64,000 nucleotides of DNA, from positions 15,506,963-15,570,962 of the forward strand of contig NC_057792.1 of NCBI RefSeq assembly GCF_014905175.1, written 5' to 3'. A program made the translations under genes and the position numbers. Shown piece by piece: positions 39,401 to 52,400 of the stretch. The first letter of the stretch is position 1. Every line of letters begins with the position of its first letter. Under the pieces are notes generated by a model. It was given only the letters and a program-made list of their open reading frames with translations. It was not told the origin of the DNA and made no database searches. The DNA is from Aphidius gifuensis. Lineage: Eukaryota > Arthropoda > Insecta > Hymenoptera > Braconidae.

Positions 39401-42400
39401 TAATAAAAATGAAAATATATGTTCTCATTTTTATTTTTAATTGTTTACCCAACTTCTAGATGATGACGTCTAAAAATTAATTAATACAAAAAGACTATCA
39501 CTCATTCGAAACATCTTATCTTATCTTTGATCTACTGAAAAAAAATAAAATAAAAATGACAGTTTTATCAGCTAACTATTCAAATAATTCAGCTAACAAA
39601 CAAGTAATAATTTCAAAATAAAAAAAAAATAAATTATACGCACATTTATTTTATCTATTTTGGTGATTTATTGAATACCAAAATTTTTTCTAAATCAAAC
39701 ATAAGCATATAAATTTTATAATCCATACAATTTTGTTTTTTAACAATCCACGTGACATTTAATTTATAGCATAAAACCGTAATTAAATATTTGTTAATTT
39801 CGTCATAATATTGAAATAGCATTACTTTTTTTTTTCTACAGTATAATTTTTATTTTTTATCATTATATTTTATTATTTTATTTTTGATAAATTTAACTGA
39901 TAATATTCTTTGTTTTTTAATAAAAAAAAAAAAAAAATAGCTGGATTTTATTTGATGAATTTTTAATAAAGTTCCAAATCATTTAACCAAGATTCGTAAT
40001 TAGATATTTTTTGACATTTATATTCGTTATTTAATTTAGATGAACAACTGACACCAACAAGTATTCCATCCATTAATGCATAAGTTGCATTCTTAACAAT
40101 CTAAAATAACAATTGAAAAATATAATTATTATATATAAATATTTAAATGATAAACAAATATTTTCTTACCGATAATTTATTATCATAATCAACATTATTA
40201 TTTCCAATTTCAACACCTTCAAACTCTTTATCGTTAGACTTGGTTACCATTATAATTTGACTTTTGAAATATAAATTTTGATACCAACGAGCATTTGGAA
40301 ATGATGGAAGTATCGATTTATCAATTGAAACAATATAATTTTCTTTTTTATCAAATTCAAGAAATTGTAAACTAATTGGTAGTAAATTTGATGAAAAATC
40401 TATACTTTCTTCAAGCTATTTGATAAAATTTTTGTGATTAATTTATAAATCATTTTTAATCATTTTTTAATTTTCATATTTACCTGTAATATTGCAATAT
40501 TATTTTCGCTTGATGTTGCATTAAATTTTGGATGTTTAAATGCTTTTTTAACATTGATTCTTTTAAAGTCTTCACGTGAATAATGTGCTCTTGAAGGAAT
40601 TAAGACTTGTATATTATCAACGCTAGACATTAAACAATGAGCTTCAGTTAAAATATGATTTGAGTTAATAATAACGCCATTGAAGATTTCGAAATTAAGG
40701 AATAAATCCCGATGTGATGTTTCAACAAAAACTTGATAAATTGATTGGTCATGAATTACATTATCATTCATTTTAAATGCTGAAAGTTTTTACATAACAA
40801 TTTTATATTTATAATTTTCAAATTTGATGGAAAATGTTATTATTATTATTTTAATTAAATACCTCGGCTTGTAGTTTGATCAATCCACAATGATATATTA
40901 CTGTCAATTTTTACATAATCAATCACAGATGAATTTACAGTTTTTTTGTTGAAAATACCAGTAACACGATTTTGGTGTATCATTGGGCTACCAGGCAAAA
41001 TCTATAATAAAAAAATTTATTTTTTTTACTTATTATAATTGAGAAAAATCAAAAAAAAAATATTATTTTACTGCATACTTTTGATTTATGATTATTATCA
41101 TTTTTTTTATTTTTTTCTTGATCATAATCACATTTTTCTGAATCACAATTCAATGTCAAACGAATTTTTTTAAATAGTTTTGATAAAGTTGATGTTTTTT
41201 TATCATCTATATTTATAAATTCACCAGTTGTAAATGACGAATCATTAAATACTGTTGATGATAATATTGGTTTTTTATATGCTGGATATTTGATTGGTGC
41301 TTGAAGCTGGATTAAGAAGAAAATTTACTTGATATTAAATAAATGTTATTGTAATTTGAATTATTTTAATTTTACCTTCAAAATGGTTAATTGTTTTGAC
41401 TCATTTTCTTTTGATTTATACGGAATTATTTCGGTGACATTGTGTTCACTTGTTCCATCGATAATTTCATGATTTTTATTTTCATCGAAAAATAAAAGAA
41501 CAGGATTTGTGAGGACGACTAAATTGTTTGATTCAATTGGAGATTTTATACATGATGAATGAGTTAAAATATATAATGAGTCAATAATAACACCACTGCA
41601 TCCACTTGATGTTAATGAAGAATCGTTAAATTGATGAATATAGACTTGATAAGGATTTTCATTATACGATTCGGTCTTATTTTTTCGATTAAATTGATCG
41701 TTGTTATTCGAAATATGTCCAACTGTTGCAGAAATAAATTTATGAAAAATTTATTTGTCAATTAATTATAAATACAATATTTAAGTTTTATAAATATTTT
41801 AATACGTACCAGCAGTACTAACTGCGACAATTAAAAGAAGCAAAAATCCTTTAATGACTCCCATTTTATTTGCTTCAATATTTAGACACAACTAAAAATT
41901 TATATAAATTTTTTATTTATTTATGAGTTTAAAAAATGTGTTATTCTAAATTAAATTCAGTTTCGACAAATTAAATTTCGTTTCATATTTTTTTTTACAT
42001 ATTTTACTTGTAAAGTTACAAATTAAAAAAAAAAAAAAAAACAGATGAAATAAAATTTGGTGAAAATAAAAAATTAATAAATGAGTAAAATTAATAATAA
42101 TTACGTTTTTAATATTCAATGTTTGAATATGTTTGATGGACTTCCCAGCATTTGTAGTTGAATCGAAAAAAAAAATAACAGAATATTTTATTTCGTCGGG
42201 AGTTGTCTATATATACTATTTCCTTATCAGTTGTCAAAAGTGGAGGTATTGTTCGAAGCGTCTCTAAATATAATTTAAATATTTGAAAAAAAAAAAAAAA
42301 AAAAAAAGATTAGAAAAAAACAAGGCTATTGACTTCAGAAAAAATAAAAAAAAAAAAAAACCATTTTATATATGTTATTAATTATCTAAAGCCTCGACCT

Positions 42401-45400
42401 CTTTTGCTTGAGGCGTTAATATTTATTTTCTAATTTTTTTCGTTTTTTTTTCTTCATAAATTAAGCTTTATCATTAAAAAAATAGACACGTCATTTAATG
42501 GGCCCCGAAGAAGAAAAAAAAAAAATTAAAATTATAAATTAAAATATAAACCTATAATTTTTTTATTTCTATATTCAACAATTATGTTTTAAAATTTTTA
42601 ATCTTTTATCTTTAATTGCATTTATTATTCCATTAAAAATGTGAAACAAAAAAAATTATTTTAAATTACCTAATAAAATAATAATCACTGTTTAAAACAA
42701 TTTTATTATTTATGTTTTTTTTTTTTAATAAATAAATATTCAATTATAAAATAATTTGAAATAATTTAAAAATTTATTTACGAGAATCATAAGGTCGTAA
42801 GTTGTCCTTGCAAATAGTAAGGTTGCTGGTGGTCACGGTGTTTTATATTTCCGGTATAAATATTGAATATATATTGCATTGAACAAAAGAATCACTGTTT
42901 TATATGAAATATTTTGTATCCTCTTCATCTTCATCATCGTCATCTTGATCATTCATCCATTCATCTATCTGGCACTCTTGCAATAATATATTATTAACTC
43001 AAATTATTAAAATGATTTTTCTCTCTTCTGGTTTATTATTATTTATTTACAAACACTTGTCGTAAATAATTTCATTTTTAACTTTACAAAAAATTTAAAA
43101 TTTCATTAATCACATATCATTGAATTTTATTATTTTTCATTTTCCTTTCATTTATCGTCTTTTATTAGATTTTTATTTTAACCTTAAAAAGGTAATTACT
43201 TGTTACATGTTTTTTTTCTTTTTTAATTTTTCAACAAGCAGTAAAATAAAGTACAAAAAGTGTGCTTTCAATCTGTCGGCTAACGAGCATGATAGAATAA
43301 TTAATAATCGAGAAACACGTGAAACGGACATGAAATTTTATTCCACGTATAAACGATGAATTTTTATAATTAATTTTTAATTTAAAAAATTTTTTTTTTC
43401 TATTTTTACTTGTACGCATGTTATTCATTTCATTACCAGTATATATAATTTTTTTTTAGCTTTGTAAAAATTAATTGAAAGAAAGAAAAAAAAATTATTA
43501 ATTTCTTTTTTTTAATAATTTAAATAAATTTCTACTGAATAATTATAAAAATTAACCAAATGTAAAAAAAAAAAATGTTATATCATTTTTATAAGTCAAT
43601 AAGAATATCACTTTTTTTCAATGATGATTTATTTTTAGAGATAATTGATGGTGTTTCGGAAACGACCAGTAAAATTTTCAGGCGTGCACATGTGTTGTGA
43701 CTGAGGGATATTTTGTGTTCGATTGAGATCAATCACAGTAGAAATTAATTTCACGTATTCCGACATTTCGTCAAGTACCTTTTATCGAATTACAGACACG
43801 ACATATTCTCTTTGCTTCAAATGCATATATGTGGATATACATAAAACTTCAATTATTTTCTCATATATACAGTATTTCATACTGCTGAGTTGTTCTAGAG
43901 CTTCATGAGCTTTAGCATACGAACATTACTCTCGGGAATTTATAATGTACACTAATTAAAACATCGAATATTCTGCACTTTATATATGTAATTTTAATTT
44001 GAATATACATGTAAGGGCATTTGTGATGAAATAAACATATCTGAAAAAAAAATATATACGTTCGTTCTGTCAGCTGTACTATATGAGAGATTGACCTTCT
44101 GTATTTATTTATTCAACAACCAAACGTTTCGGTTGAAAATTCATAGATAATATTCAGGGAGTTTTGCTTTATACATTCCTAATTTTTATAATTTTCTAGC
44201 TTTGCATTCGTTGTTAAATAAATAAATAAAAAACAAGAAAAAATATGCTTCAAAAAAGTCTAAATACTACATAACTACACATCACACCATGACTACACTA
44301 ATAAATAGTCCTTCGGTTCATGATTACTAATTATTCATGAATTAATTATTGTTATTTTGAAAAAATTTAGCAACATAATCAAAAATTATTTATAAATAAA
44401 ATGAGTAAAAAATAGTTTGATGGCTTTTTAAATGTATATTTTTTATAGTTTCTTTTTTAATGAAGTATATTATTTTTCTTCTTAATGGTTGGTTGGTTAT
44501 CATAATAATATCGCAAGTGTCTTGAGTTGATATTTTTTTTTTTAGGTCGATGCACATTGGATCAATGATATCATCATGAAATTTCAAAAGTATCACGTTG
44601 CCAATTTCAAGACTTTGCGAAACGCATTCAAGTGTGAAAGACGTCGCATTTATATAGATAATCGAGTCACGTACTATCACAACTATTACCGATAAAGCCA
44701 CAATTTTTTAACTTTTTCATATTTTCTTTTTATTTATATTTTTCTTTTTTTTTTTTGCCTACTCAAATTGCGGAATTTTTCTTTTTTAATATATATAATA
44801 TTCTGTTGACTTGAGTAGGTCACTGGGTGTGAAATCTTATTAATTTTATGCATCGATAAATTTCATTTTCAAATCTTTAAATTTTAAAATTGTATATCAT
44901 TTTAGTTTTTTTTTTAAATGTTTTAGTGAAAAATATATTCAAATTTAAAGTCCGTCACGATCTAAATTTTCAAGATTAAATGAGTTTTTTTTTTTGGTTG
45001 GCTCATCAAGTTTCCGGATGACATAAATTGACGAGAAAAAAAAAAAAAATCTTTATGCCTTTTTTTATTTTTGGTGCTTTTAGATTTTATAAATTGAATA
45101 TGATAAATTTTTTAAGGATCAAAAATTTTCTCCCATTAGTTATAACAAATGTTTTTTATTCATTTTATAATTAAAACTTTTTAAAATTTTTTTTAAATGT
45201 GTAATTACAATTTAAATAATTTTACGTAACTTAAATTTTTTTTCAAAACTTACATCAACCAGTATAAACCGTAATTAATAATATAAATTTATTGAAATTA
45301 TGCGAATGACTTTTTATAAATTATTGTTCTTAAACTGAATATTCCGAATGAACTTTGAGCAAGTACACCAAGAAATTCTTTGATTGTAGAAAACTTGTGA

Positions 45401-46468
45401 CCCACTTTAAAATTCACTAATATAATTTTTCTTGTTTTTTTTCTTCTATGTACTTTTCAACGTTGTTAAATAGAAAATAAAAAAAAAACAAATATCGAGG
45501 AAAGTTTTTCTTAAAATTTATGGAATAAAATATTATCGAATATTTAAAATTGATCCTTCAAGTTCCATATTTTCCATTATTTTTACATTAGTGAATATTA
45601 TTAGTTGATTTTTATGTCTCACTTATTCAAAAAGTTATTAAATTCTTGTTGAAACGGTAATGACAAAATGTTAGTTCATAAATTTTATTCATAAATGAAA
45701 AAAATTCCAAGCCAACACCATCATCAACTTGAACGATTTTAAAAATATTGTTTTACCTGGCATGGAATTAACTCCTGTTGAAAGCTTTCATAATAATAAT
45801 AATATTATGTTAAAAAAAAGAATTTTATACCTCAAATAGACGACATATTGAAAAGAAATTATTATTCTATTTGCAATGTTTTTTTTTTTCGAATTCAAGT
45901 TGGCAATAGAATTTCTGAATAAATTACCTTGATTATTTTAGTACAAAAGTCATGCAGAAATCAAGATGATTATATAAAAGTTAAAAAAAATAAGTTAATG
46001 CGAATAAAAAAGATATAGATAAAAAAAAAATTCAAACAACTTCTGTCTACGTGCCATAAAATGTTGGCACCTGCAGTTGACCATTATAGAGCTTGCCTGC
46101 TTGCTGGACACGTACTTTTTGCACTTACTTTTTTCATCTTTCCAATTCTCTTTTGGAAATAAAATGTATAAAATTTTATATTCCTTGTGACAATACACAT
46201 TTATTTTTTATATTTTTCTGTAAAATAATATTCTATTTAGATAAATAAAATTGTATGTTTTTAAATTATTTCTGTTTAATGTCAATTATTTTTTTTTTAT
46301 TGCAGATATGGTGACATGGTTCCTGAAACAATTGCTGGTAAAGTTGTTGGAGGTGTTTGTTCATTGAGCGGAGTATTGGTGATAGCTCTGCCTGTGCCTG
46401 TTATTGTCAGTAATTTCAGTCGAATTTATCACCAAAATCAACGAGCTGATAAGAGAAAAGCACAAAGG
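21408..46468 (+). CDS. Shal: Shal (Kv4) A-type voltage-gated K+ channel, 5' two coding exons (3' partial)
   Basis: Encodes the pore subunit of somatodendritic A-type potassium current in neurons. Exons seen: 21408-22522 and 46306-46468 (426 residues together); the C-terminal exons lie right of the window. The N-terminus [18 protein letters not shown] is the family's inactivation/KChIP-binding segment. The T1 domain (about 41-140) has the zinc site H105-X5-C111-X20-C132-C133. S1 is about 186-205, S2 226-246, S3 258-277, S4 290-313 (five Arg plus one Lys at three-residue steps), S5 323-345, the filter TTLGYGD about 369-375, and S6 with PVPVIVSNF about 380-408. The phase-2 intron splits the filter codon G372. 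Exon 2 ends in phase 0 at AQR before GTGAGT. Two small antisense genes and one sense gene sit in its introns. Confidence 0.96.
25072..25095. repeat. Poly(A) run, about 24 bp
   Basis: Uninterrupted A run in the Shal intron, followed by TA/CA-rich microsatellite-like sequence. Similar runs occur at 42286-42307 and about 54750-54774. These are likely to be length-variable and hard to sequence. Confidence 0.9.
25874..26042 (+). repeat. 19-bp direct repeat, 150 bp apart (degenerate tandem duplication)
   Basis: TTAATGGGGGTTGGTGGTT occurs at 25874-25892 and 26024-26042. The T-rich sequence just upstream of each copy is also similar, so this looks like an old 150-bp tandem duplication. The strand is G-rich here, unusual in this intron. 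Confidence 0.7.
31290..31405. promoter_or_regulatory. GC-rich island in Shal intron 1, candidate enhancer
   Basis: About 110 bp of balanced composition (for example GCGTCGAGGTGACGTAG, GGGCTCGTCTCCGG) is embedded in AT-rich intron. It includes a CRE-like TGACGTAG. Neither strand gives an exon with convincing splice sites on both sides. A conserved non-coding element is the simplest reading. Confidence 0.3.
35530..35680 (-). other. Exon-like island with a possible short minus-strand intron
   Basis: On the minus strand a short open frame ([13 protein letters not shown]) reaches a consensus donor (CTGTGG then GTAAGT). About 55 bp further a pyrimidine-rich TTCTTCGCAG acceptor follows, after which the frame continues to a stop ([16 protein letters not shown]) near several AATAAA hexamers. 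The plus strand is also open in two frames, so coding is not proven. It could be a small nested gene, a non-coding transcript, or chance. Confidence 0.25.
39963..41864 (-). CDS. Secreted two-domain serine protease homologue (nested gene A)
   Basis: Seven exons on the minus strand: 41864-41810, 41722-41376, 41306-41079, 41001-40863, 40779-40484, 40415-40170 and 40100-39963. All are GT-AG and in phase, giving 482 aa. A signal peptide ([18 protein letters not shown]) is followed by two tandem chymotrypsin-fold domains. In domain 1 the usual TAAHC is THSSC (His replaced) and GDSGGP has become ILPGSP, so Ser is lost. Domain 2 keeps a TEAHC-type His304 but shows no GDSGG motif and has NNIAIL where DIAL is usual. 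It should therefore be catalytically dead; such homologues act as cofactors or binding proteins in insect haemolymph, gut or venom, but the role here is unknown. AATAAA lies at 39952-39947. It is antisense inside Shal intron 1 and paralogous to the gene at 53909-55658. Confidence 0.78.
41877..41889 (-). promoter_or_regulatory. Leader element shared by nested genes A and B
   Basis: GTGTCTAAATATT on the minus strand occurs here, just after a TTTTTAG acceptor-like site and 13 bp before the ATG. It occurs again at 55807-55795 in the leader of gene B, so it marks homologous leader sequence. Confidence 0.5.
42205..42236 (-). promoter_or_regulatory. TATA box and GATA element of nested gene A
   Basis: On the minus strand ACAACTGATAAG (42234-42223, a GATA-factor site) sits just upstream of a TATATATAG box (42216-42208). 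The same 12-mer and spacing recur at nested gene B. The start codon is about 340 bp downstream; an acceptor near 41892 suggests a spliced leader. Confidence 0.65.
42310..46305. other. Shal: Shal intron 1, right part, mostly empty
   Basis: AT-rich. Apart from an unexplained minus-strand frame at 44390-44701 and a GC-richer patch at about 43640-43930, nothing is seen. It ends in the TTTTTATTGCAG acceptor of Shal exon 2. Confidence 0.5.
44390..44701 (-). pseudogene. Open frame without ATG, possible relic of a two-cysteine secreted protein
   Basis: About 100 codons are open on the minus strand with less AT-biased codon choice in the first two thirds. It lacks an upstream ATG (the first codon is GTG; a stop lies just before). 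Its Cys-spaced core ([11 protein letters not shown]...[10 protein letters not shown]) resembles in pattern the strand-and-cysteine layout of the repeats in the gene at 61265 (GxxLKxD then Cys). It could be an exon, a decayed copy of that family, or chance. Confidence 0.22.
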
Positions 46469-49400
46469 GTGAGTTTTAAATTTTTTTTCATTTAATAAAA
46501 TTTATAAACTAATTAAAAATTGAAGTAAATTTTTTATTTTAAAATAAGGGTTTTTAAAAATGTTTTTTAGAGTTTTTTTTTAGCAATAGTTTTTTAATTA
46601 AATTTTTTTTTTTTTTCCCAATTATTTAAAACGTATTTGAAAAAAGAAAAAAACAAATTTAATTTTAATATACATATACCACTTCCGAGTACTAGGAAAA
46701 ATTAATTTAAAAATTTTTTTTATTGTTTAAATTATTTTATTTATATTCTCCAGTTGATAAAACTTTAATCGTGCTTTAGACGTTTAAGTGCCTTTTGCTG
46801 TTCAAAGTTTTCAATTCAAAAGGACAATAGAAACGTCTAGAGTTTATCATAGCACAGTAATAATTAGTTAACTTTGAAAAGATATTGCGGATTTAATTTA
46901 TGGATGTATGTACTGATCAAAAGACGATGATTAATACAGATGAGTAAATTTATAATCTACTCAATTGAACATATTATATCTCGTATGTTTTCAATTTTAA
47001 AACAAACAAAAACAAATTAAAAAATTTAAAAGTAATAATAATACTCAAAACATAGTTTGATAATAAAAATAAAAAAATTATTTTCTGGTCTAAAGCTCAT
47101 ATTATCAGAACAACATGGTGTCAAAATATTTCTGTTAAACTTGAAATACCCTCAAAAACTTTGTTTCAAAAGCAGACATGCTCACTCTTGCATAGAGTTG
47201 CCGAGAAGTTTTAAACCATTATATAAATAAAAATAATAAATAAATACACAAACTAGAAAAATAAAATAAAATTATAATAAAAAAATACTCAGGATTAGTG
47301 TACACATAAAAAAAAGTGTAGAAGAAAAATGCTTTTTTTGCTAAATTGCCCTGAAAGCTATGGTGTCCGTTTTTATGTAATCGTAAAGAAAAAAACTAGG
47401 TAAAAAAATCCATACAAGAAATAGAACAAGTACACATTTGTTTTTTTCTTTTTTTTGTCAAGAGATAAGATAAATGTTAATGTGATGAAGTTAACTGAGT
47501 AATCATCATGGGACCTATAAAAAAAACGCTTAGTTTGAATCAAAATTTTATGAAATTCACTGTGCTAAAATTTTTCCTCAAGTCGCTTATTTTTTTTTGA
47601 ATATAAATTTAATATTCTTTGAAATATTTAAAGTTTCTCAACTACATAAATGTGAATTTGCAATTTTATTGTATTCAGAAAATGTCAATTTTAATAATGA
47701 ATTATAAATATTCTTTACAATTCGTTCATATAAAGAAAATGAATGAGAATATAAATCAACATTAAAAAAGACATTTTACGATTACAAATGTTTCAGTTGC
47801 TTTAAATAAATGATAATTTAATAATATTTTATTACAGTGTATAGTCAATGAGAGTCGTTTTAGTAAATAATTTAACGATCATAAGGTAATAGTATATTAT
47901 TGAACAGTAATAACAAAGTGAACACTATAAAATTTTATCATTATTTTTTGTCAATCTTATTTCCCTCATCAGCAACACCAAGTAATTTATACCCTCAACA
48001 TATTACAGTAATTTAACAAGGTTATCAAACATCTGGAACGATATATTTTAGGGGTTGAATTTATCCTCGATACATTATCACCAAAATTCGTTACAGTTGA
48101 ATCTTACAGCTAATCAATAATTCTCACAATATTTTCACTCAAACTCGATTAAAATAAAAAAAAAAAAAATCACAATATGTTGTTTATAATTAGATGATAA
48201 TATTTGATTGATAGCTTATCGTTAATAGGCAATAAATTTAATGCAATTTATAGCCAAAATATAATTTAAATATTTAAATTTCATAATCTTAAATTAAACT
48301 TTTTTATGTTTTTATTTTTTCAATGCAAAATATGAAAAAAAAAAGAAAAAAACCAGGAAAGTATTTTATAAAGTCTTAAAAATTTAACTATTATTTATTT
48401 TGGTTTTATGTGATTTAAAGTTTTTTCTATTTTTCGTCTTTGTGAGGAAAGAAGTAGGTGAAATTAAATGTTGGCAATTCGTGATGCTCGACTAATTTCG
48501 ATCGAAGAGCTTTATAGTGGTTTAAAAAATTTAACAGCCTGAGGATAACCGAATTGGTTTTGTCAATTGATCGACTGTTCAATTAAATAACTTGTTAAAA
48601 AAAAAAATAAACTAATATATCGTTTATAGAAATAAATATAAAAATAATGCGACAAATTTTTTCTTTTTTTATATTGTATTTATACAATATCTGCAAATAT
48701 ATTTTTTTCCATGAAAAATAAAAATTTTCTTGGCATCATAAATTATATTCAGTATTTTTTAGTCTTAACTTTCACTCTGATGAATTTTATATTCAAGTTA
48801 TAATATTTTACGACTTGATATCCTTTATGAAAATTCTACGTCAACTGAAAATTGCAGATGTAATACAAAGACCAGTTTTAATGATGAAAATTTAAATGTT
48901 AAAAAAATAAAATATATTACTTTACGGATTTTGAATACTCTAATATAATGGGCAATGTTTTAGGATTTTTTTTTCATACATTATCATTCATGTAGATATT
49001 AAAATTGAGTATTAAAAAAAAATTGTCCGACGAAATATTGACTTATATCACTTGATTTTTTTATTGCACATCCTTTATGGTAAAAAATTGATCGATCAGT
49101 TTTTCAGGACTACTTTTAAATAAATCTTAGTAATTTTAAATATATTCAAAGGATTGTAAAATTTATTATTTAGTCTTTTTTTTATTTTTTTTCTAAAGCA
49201 GGAAATTAATTTGTGATTTATGTTTTTTTTTTTACTTTGTTTTAATTTTTTTTCTTATTTTTAAGCCACTTAATTTCTGGTGTCTTAAGTACTTCTCAAC
49301 TTCAGTATAGTATATATTTTGAAATAAAAATATCAAGGTATATATTGTAAACTGAATCCTGTCACGAATGTCGAAGCTTTAGACATTAGTTTTGTTTATT

Positions 49401-52400
49401 TTGGAATATATCCAAAAGATATATGACTTAGTTCATTACCACTATTTTATAAACATGACATTCAATAAAATAAAAAAATATTTTTAAAATTTGAGTTGTT
49501 ACATCTGATGATAATACATATATGCGTAAATGCACTAAATATATTTTAAGAATTTATAGAAATAATTTTTTTTATTTTTAAATTTAAATTTTAATTATTT
49601 ATTTAATTTATTTTTGAAAATAAACAACTCTACTTTTTTGGTTTATATAATGTGTTTAATCTAGTAAAATATTTAAAATAATTTTCTCGAGATAAACTTT
49701 GTAATTTAACAAACTAATTTGACCTGAAATTTGGTTTTACGCTCTGTGGTTTTAATACTTTTTGGTATGAATACTTGTACAGTTGATAAAGTGATAAGAA
49801 TTTTATGTCTATTTTAAATTAACAAATACACTTTTTATTTAACAAATTGTAGCTAGACAAAAAAACTCCCAAGAGCTTCATTTAAATCTTGATACACGGC
49901 CAATGAGTTTATCTTTATAAGCAATAGATTTTGTTGGGATTTTTTTTTTATTACATTTATTTTATTTATTTTATTTCAAACCTATTTTATAAAAAATTTA
50001 TCATTGATAACAATCTAGTTTATTACAATTGGATAAATGAATAATGAAATGTTAAAATATCTTTATATTTTTTTAGAGCTTTATTTAAAAATATTTTAAT
50101 CAATTTTAAAGATAGAATATATTTTTTTTTCCAATTAATATTGATTGCTTTAAATTAAAAAAAATAGACAACAGTTTGAATATTTTTTTTTTGTTAAAAT
50201 GTTATTAACTAAGATAAAATACAAATTATTTTAAAATTTGTATATATATTTTTTATTATTTCTTACATCATCATAGATTTACACTTTAAAAAAAAATAGT
50301 AATATGAGATAGATACATTATACCAAGTAGGAGTATGAGAAGAAAGATAAAATATCTCGCTCATTATTCATAAGAGCTCATTTTATATGATAAGTTTTGT
50401 ATTACAACGAATAAGAAAAAAAATAATAATGAATTTTTAAATTTGATTAAATTATAGAAAGTTGATAAAAGGAGAAAAAAAATATACATATATCTAAAAT
50501 TGATTCATGAAATATTTTTTTGTTGAGATGAATACATCATTGACATTCTCATTTATGGCTTCGTTAAGCTCTTTCACTGATATTTTCGTTTTGAAATATT
50601 CAGTTGACCCAACGACTATTTCAAATTGAGGGAACACGATGTGTCAACGATTTCAACTTTACAATGTATTTCAACAAAATTTATTTCTCCAATTTTTTCA
50701 AATATACATTTAATAAAAATTCTTTTCATATTGTTCAATTTCCAAGAAAAATAAAATATAGATATTGTTTTTTTTATACTTATTTTTCATATTTTAAAAA
50801 ACTATTTACTTTTTTAAAAAACTATTAAATTTTGTATTAAAAAATTTTTTATATGATAATTAAATAGTTGCATATACTTTTTTTTTTTCTTTTTTTTTTT
50901 ATGGTAGTTTTGAGCTACCCACAAAAAATATTTAACTAAAGTACTAATTGAGTAATTACCTCGGCATTCTCATAATATTTTTTATGATGTTATAAAATTT
51001 TTAAACCGTCTAAAATGTCATGATGAAATGTGATTTGACCGATTACGAGACACCTTAAATCATGATAAACACGCTTGTAAACCGTAATTGCTTAAAATAT
51101 TTTAACCAGTGATTTTTATGTTTCTGTTTAAATGAGATATTCGTTATCGCGTGACCTTTTTTTCATTGTAACACGAGTTAATTTTATTTTAACCTTTTGC
51201 AAATTTACGATAAGTGTATTTTTAATTCTGTCTTGAATTAAACATGAAATTAAAAAAAATCACAAATATATATTTTATATATAATTTAATTATATTCATA
51301 ACAATTTAATCATAAAAAAATTTACAATATTATCATTTATTTTAAACGAGACTTGATATTTAAAAATTTAATTTTTTTTTTAATTAAAAAATATCACGTG
51401 ATTTGTAAAATAATATCGCGTGTATAAATATTTGTTTTCAAGCCCGGAAATTTCGCGGGGTTTTAAATAAATACACGTTTTTAATTTTAGTATATTTATT
51501 TGTTATTATTTTTAAATTTAAATGAAATATAATATTCAAAAAAAATAATGGATAACTCGGAAAAAAGTTTGAGGGGTTTTAAAGCAGTTTTGAATTTTAT
51601 TGTACACTTATTTTAAACGAAAGAATAATTAAATATGATGAATTAATATAAATATTTAATTTTAGAAAATAGTTGAATATTTAATTGAGTAGTTCATGTT
51701 ATTGATTACTTGGCAGTTAAAATAATTGACATAAATTTTTTCTTTTTATTTGCTTTCTATCGAAGATGAGATATTTTTTTTTTCTATTTTTTTTATTATA
51801 AGCCAAGTTATTGATTTTTATGCGATCAGAACTAGGGTAAACCATTCGAAAACTGGTAAATAATCATCTTGTTGGAGTGCCACCACAGCAGTTTACATTG
51901 TAGCATCGTTTTACTGACCACGCAGAATTCTCACTCAATTTTTATTTTCACTACAATTTCCGTTACCATTTTACGTGGGCTTTCGTATGAACAACAAATC
52001 TATCACATTGAAATTAGTTTTTCACTTTTTTTTCAATTTGAAAAATATGAATCAACGAATGAAAAAAAAAATTATTTAAACAAATATGTAAACTAGAAAA
52101 CGTTTTATCACATTTGTGAAATGGAAAAAAAAATTTGAAACAAAAGCTTTCAACGAATAAGCGAATTTTTCAAAACTGAGTGTATTATAAATTTATGTCG
52201 ACAATAATAAACTTTAAGTTTGTGTTGTTTTAAAAATTGCTAGTATGATATTTGAATTTAAAAATTAAATAAAAACATTATGAAATATGTAAAACACCTG
52301 ACCATCATTTCGTTATATATTTTTTTTTTTTTTTTTGTCATTTAAAGATTGAACTTGATTTAATTTTCGACATGCCTACATGTTGTTATTTTTTTGTACA

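Larger units (their letters stand above)
22523..39900 (+). other. Shal: Shal intron 1, left part, no gene seen
   Basis: AT-rich intron sequence full of homopolymers and short TA/CA/GT runs. I find no credible exon of Shal or a complete nested gene here. GC-richer islands stand out at about 25400-25610, 31290-31400, 33480-33560, 33780-33830 and 35530-35680; the clearest are listed separately. Confidence 0.6.
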
